A DNA stretch of 64,000 nucleotides from CAYPAV01 sp964408805. GTDB taxonomy: Bacteria; Pseudomonadota; Alphaproteobacteria; UBA8366. The stretch covers positions 156,845-220,844 of the forward strand of contig CAYPAV010000008.1 of assembly GCA_964408805.1 (NCBI GenBank), read 5' to 3'. The translations under genes were made by a program, and so were the position numbers. Positions 60,750-64,000 of the stretch are shown here, piece by piece; positions within the stretch are counted from its first letter, which is position 1; each line of letters opens with the position of its first letter. Under the pieces are notes generated by a model. It did not search any database. It worked only from the letters and a program-made list of their open reading frames with translations, and was not told where the DNA came from.

Positions 60750-61669
60750 CCGGCGCAAATTCCATCGATCAGTTCCCGATAGAGACCCTGGAGCCGCTGC
60801 GTCATGGTGCCGCACCGCCCGTCGCCGATGATCCGGCCGTCGATCTCGGTCACGGGCGTTACCCCGGCAAAGGTGCCCGTGACGAAGGCCTCGTTCGCGC
60901 CGTAGACGTCGACCAGCGAGAAATCACGCTCGAAGACGGCGATGCCGTTCTCGCCGCAGAGATCGATAATATTGCCGCGGGTGATTCCCCGGAGACAATA
61001 ATTTCCGGTCGACGTCCAAACGTCGTCGTCTCGGACGATAAAGAAATGCGTCGAATTGCATGTGGCGACAAACCCGTGGGGATCCAGCATCAAGGCTTCG
61101 TCGGCGCCGGCTTTCTGCGCTTGGATGCAGGCGAGGATACAATTCAGTTTGCTATGGGAATTCAATTTCGGGTCCTGGACATCCGGCGATCCCCGGTGGA
61201 CATGGGCCGTGAAAAGTTTGATTCCGGCAATGGCCACATTTTCACTCGCGCGCTTATATTCGGGGATGATGACGATGGTCGGGCCGCCGAAATTTACCGC
61301 GGGGCTTTGGTAGGGCGTTCGTTTTAGCCCGCGCGTCACCATCAGGCGGAGATGGACATCCGTCGCCATGCCATTCGCTTCGACGGTTTCATACAGGGCC
61401 GCCGTCAATGCCTCTCGCGTCAAGCCGATATCGAGGTCGATCGCCTTCGCACCCTCGTACAATCGGTCGAGATGGAGGTCGAGAAAGGCCAGACGGCCGG
61501 AATGCAGGCGTAGCCCTTCCCAGACGCCATCGCCCATCATGAAGCCGCTGTCGAAGACCGATATCACGGCATCGGCGCGAGACACCAATTCGCCGTTTAC
61601 ATGGATCAGGACAGATTTATTTCGCGGGTCTTCGTCGTAACTGTGAGCACCGATCGACTTGTCATTCAT
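60746..61669 (-). CDS. Class IV aminotransferase, branched-chain aminotransferase-like
   Basis: 307 residues of the fold-type IV PLP aminotransferases. The PLP lysine is Lys174 in LNSHSKLNCILA. ISVFDSGFMMGDGVWEGLR near 36-54 is the family start motif, and LRGITRGNIIDL and VTGTFAGVTPV form the phosphate-binding region near 225-270. It could act on branched-chain or other amino acids, or be a lyase of the ADC-lyase kind; sequence alone does not decide. GGAG precedes the ATG. It is translationally coupled to the sulfotransferase-like gene and lies upstream of a liv transporter. Confidence 0.85.
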   Translation of the reverse strand: MNDKSIGAHSYDEDPRNKSVLIHVNGELVSRADAVISVFDSGFMMGDGVWEGLRLHSGRLAFLDLHLDRLYEGAKAIDLDIGLTREALTAALYETVEANGMATDVHLRLMVTRGLKRTPYQSPAVNFGGPTIVIIPEYKRASENVAIAGIKLFTAHVHRGSPDVQDPKLNSHSKLNCILACIQAQKAGADEALMLDPHGFVATCNSTHFFIVRDDDVWTSTGNYCLRGITRGNIIDLCGENGIAVFERDFSLVDVYGANEAFVTGTFAGVTPVTEIDGRIIGDGRCGTMTQRLQGLYRELIDGICAG

Positions 61670-61740
61670 GTTTTCTCCGCGAGGTATTTTTTTGTTGGCT
61701 CTAGACTATTTGATTTAGCGTTTCACATTGTACTTCACGG

Positions 61741-61763
61741 TTTCGAGACCGAGCGTCTCGAAA
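61741..61763. promoter_or_regulatory. Perfect 9-bp inverted repeat in the divergent aminotransferase/opp promoter region
   Basis: TTTCGAGAC (61741-61749) and GTCTCGAAA (61755-61763) are exact reverse complements with a 5-bp spacer. No T-run follows on either strand, so it is not a terminator. It lies 72 bp upstream of the aminotransferase start and 87 bp upstream of the oppD start, the right place for an operator shared by both transcripts. Confidence 0.55.
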
Positions 61764-61850
61764 TCTACATTGCGGCTTGGCAATGGAAGACTGACACGAT
61801 ATTAACCGGCTTTCGGGCTTACGAACACATTGAGTGATAAAGGGGGGACG

Positions 61851-62839
61851 GTGGCTCTTCTTGAAATCGAGGACTTGCAGACGCAATTCTTCACATCCGC
61901 GGGAACGGTAAAGGCCGTCGACGGCATCACATATAATGTCGAGGCAGGTGAAACCGTTGCGCTAGTCGGTGAATCCGGCTGCGGAAAATCAGTGAGCGCG
62001 CTTTCGGTCATGCGGTTGGTCGCCGACCCGCCGGGTAAGATTGTCAACGGAAGCATTAATTTCCAGGATAAGGACCTCCTCGGATTTAGTGAGGAAGAGA
62101 TGCGTCACATTCGCGGCAAGGACATCGCCATGGTGTTCCAAGAGCCGATGACGTCGCTCAATCCGGTGCTGACGATCGGCCGCCAGCTGACCGAGACGAT
62201 CGAGGAGCATCTTGGCCTAACGCGCCAGGAAGCAGATCAAAAGGCAGTCGAACTTCTCGGCGATGTCGGCATCGCGGAACCGGAACGGCGGCTGGAGCAA
62301 TACCCGCACCATTTCAGCGGCGGCATGCGCCAGCGCGTGATGATCGCGATCGCGCTTTCCTGCGATCCGACTTTGATCATCGCGGACGAGCCGACAACGG
62401 CGCTGGACGTGACCATTCAGGCGCAGATCCTGGAGTTGATGAAGGAGCTGACGCGAAACCGAGGCGTGGCGATGATTATCATCACGCACAATCTTGGTGT
62501 CGTCGCGCGTTATGCGGACCGGGTCAATGTGATGTATGCCGGTAAGATCGTCGAAATGGGAAGCGCCAAGGACATCTATCACAACCCCCGGCATCCTTAT
62601 ACCTTGGCGCTTTTGAAATCCGTGCCTCGTTTGGATCTCGTGCGTCAAGAAAAACTCGATCCCGTCGAGGGTCAGCCGCCGGATTTGGCGCGGTTGGATG
62701 AGGGCTGCGCGTTTCGGCCGCGCTGCCGGTTCGCCAAGGACGGTTGCGGCAATGCCATTCCGGACCTTAGTGGGGTCGGAGATCAACATTGGGCGGCTTG
62801 CTTCGAGAACGCAGCGGTAGAAGAATCAGTGAGGACGCA

Positions 62840-62843
<4 letters not shown>
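61851..62843 (+). CDS. oppD: Oligopeptide/dipeptide ABC transporter ATP-binding protein (OppD/DppD type)
   Basis: 330 residues. Walker A GESGCGKSVS near 36-45, signature FSGGMRQRVMIAIAL, Walker B LIIADEPTTALDV, and the C-terminal oligopeptide-transporter tail with Cys-rich CAFRPRCRFAKDGC. I chose GTG 61851 since AAGGGGGG lies directly before it; a TTG at 61830 has no site. The stop overlaps oppF by 4 bp. In this operon the ATPase genes come before the permease. Confidence 0.9.
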
Positions 62844-63856
<1,013 letters not shown>

Positions 63857-63946
63857 ACTTCCCGCGATTAAGGCGGATTGAAGATTGATTCATTAGAGCC
63901 ACAAGCGCAAACTCAGCAATTGGCTCGGAGGAGACGGAACGAATTC

Positions 63947-64000
63947 ATGTACAAGTACACCGTCAAACGAATTCTTTTGATGATCCCGACCCTTTTGGGG
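63947..64000 (+). CDS. Start of an ABC transporter permease (OppB/DppB type), cut by the window edge
   Basis: Eighteen codons are visible: MYKYTVKRILLMIPTLLG. This is the standard first helix of OppB/DppB permeases. It follows oppF by 90 bp with GGAGGAGA upstream, so it should continue the operon beyond the window. Confidence 0.85.
   Translation, partial: MYKYTVKRILLMIPTLLG

Overview
This is a GC-rich, densely packed chromosomal segment of an alphaproteobacterium, most like the Rhodospirillales. That placement rests on gene order: gltA-gltX-comEC-lexA-moeA-moaC-trpC-trpD, then tpiA-secG-pyrG-kdsA-eno-ftsB-pdhABC-lpd-lipA-ratA, then cinA-pgpA-ispDF-dusB-ntrBC-ntrYX-trkA-dat-hfq-hflX, then mazG-(MBL)-tatD-metG-holB-tmk-dacA-rlpA. 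It also rests on clade traits: an E1-beta subunit with its own lipoyl domain, fused IspDF, ComEC without a metallo-beta-lactamase domain, and a direct-repeat GTTC-N7-GTTC SOS box in front of lexA. I see no tRNA, rRNA, CRISPR, insertion sequence, prophage or toxin-antitoxin module.

Layout. 1-9556: the tail of a plus-strand gene (probably lpxB), gltA and gltX on the minus strand, comEC on the plus strand convergent with the minus-strand lexA, then moeA, moaC, trpC and trpD. 9703-12644: a plus-strand insert of an acyl-CoA carboxylase carboxyltransferase and a divergent polysaccharide deacetylase, at the place where related genomes usually carry trpE-trpG. 12653-20164: ppiD, then a plus-strand run tpiA, secG, pyrG, kdsA, eno, ftsB. 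20165-21607: an AT-rich accessory pocket with a lipase-like gene that seems to have lost its lipoprotein signal by a frameshift. 21608-29044: the pyruvate dehydrogenase/lipoate cluster, ratA and an XRE-type regulator with an unrecognised C-terminal domain. 29013-31137: cinA-pgpA-ispDF. 31237-43355: a CcsA-like membrane protein, dusB-ntrBC-ntrYX (nitrogen signalling), trkA, a D-amino acid aminotransferase, hfq and hflX. 43462-45241: an IMPase-family phosphatase and a 3-hydroxyisobutyrate dehydrogenase homologue. 45263-54281 (minus): MazG, an MBL hydrolase, TatD, metG, holB, tmk and the cell-wall genes dacA, rlpA and a lytic transglycosylase. 54381-61669 (minus): a class IV aminotransferase, a sulfotransferase-like protein and a complete branched-chain amino acid ABC transporter with an extra small membrane protein. 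61851-64000: the start of an oligopeptide/dipeptide ABC transporter operon.

Most of the window is housekeeping and well described. The points I think deserve a second look are: the translationally coupled aminotransferase/sulfotransferase pair, with a perfect 9-bp inverted repeat in its divergent promoter; the XRE regulator, whose own promoter has its -10 box framed by AATTAG/CTAATT arms; related CTAA...TTAG inverted repeats before comEC and the lipase; the NtrC-like palindrome just before dusB-ntrBC; the loss of trpE/trpG from the trp block; and the small membrane protein inside the liv operon. I found no clearly new defence or biosynthetic system here. Operator and promoter calls come from reading the sequence by eye and have not been tested statistically.
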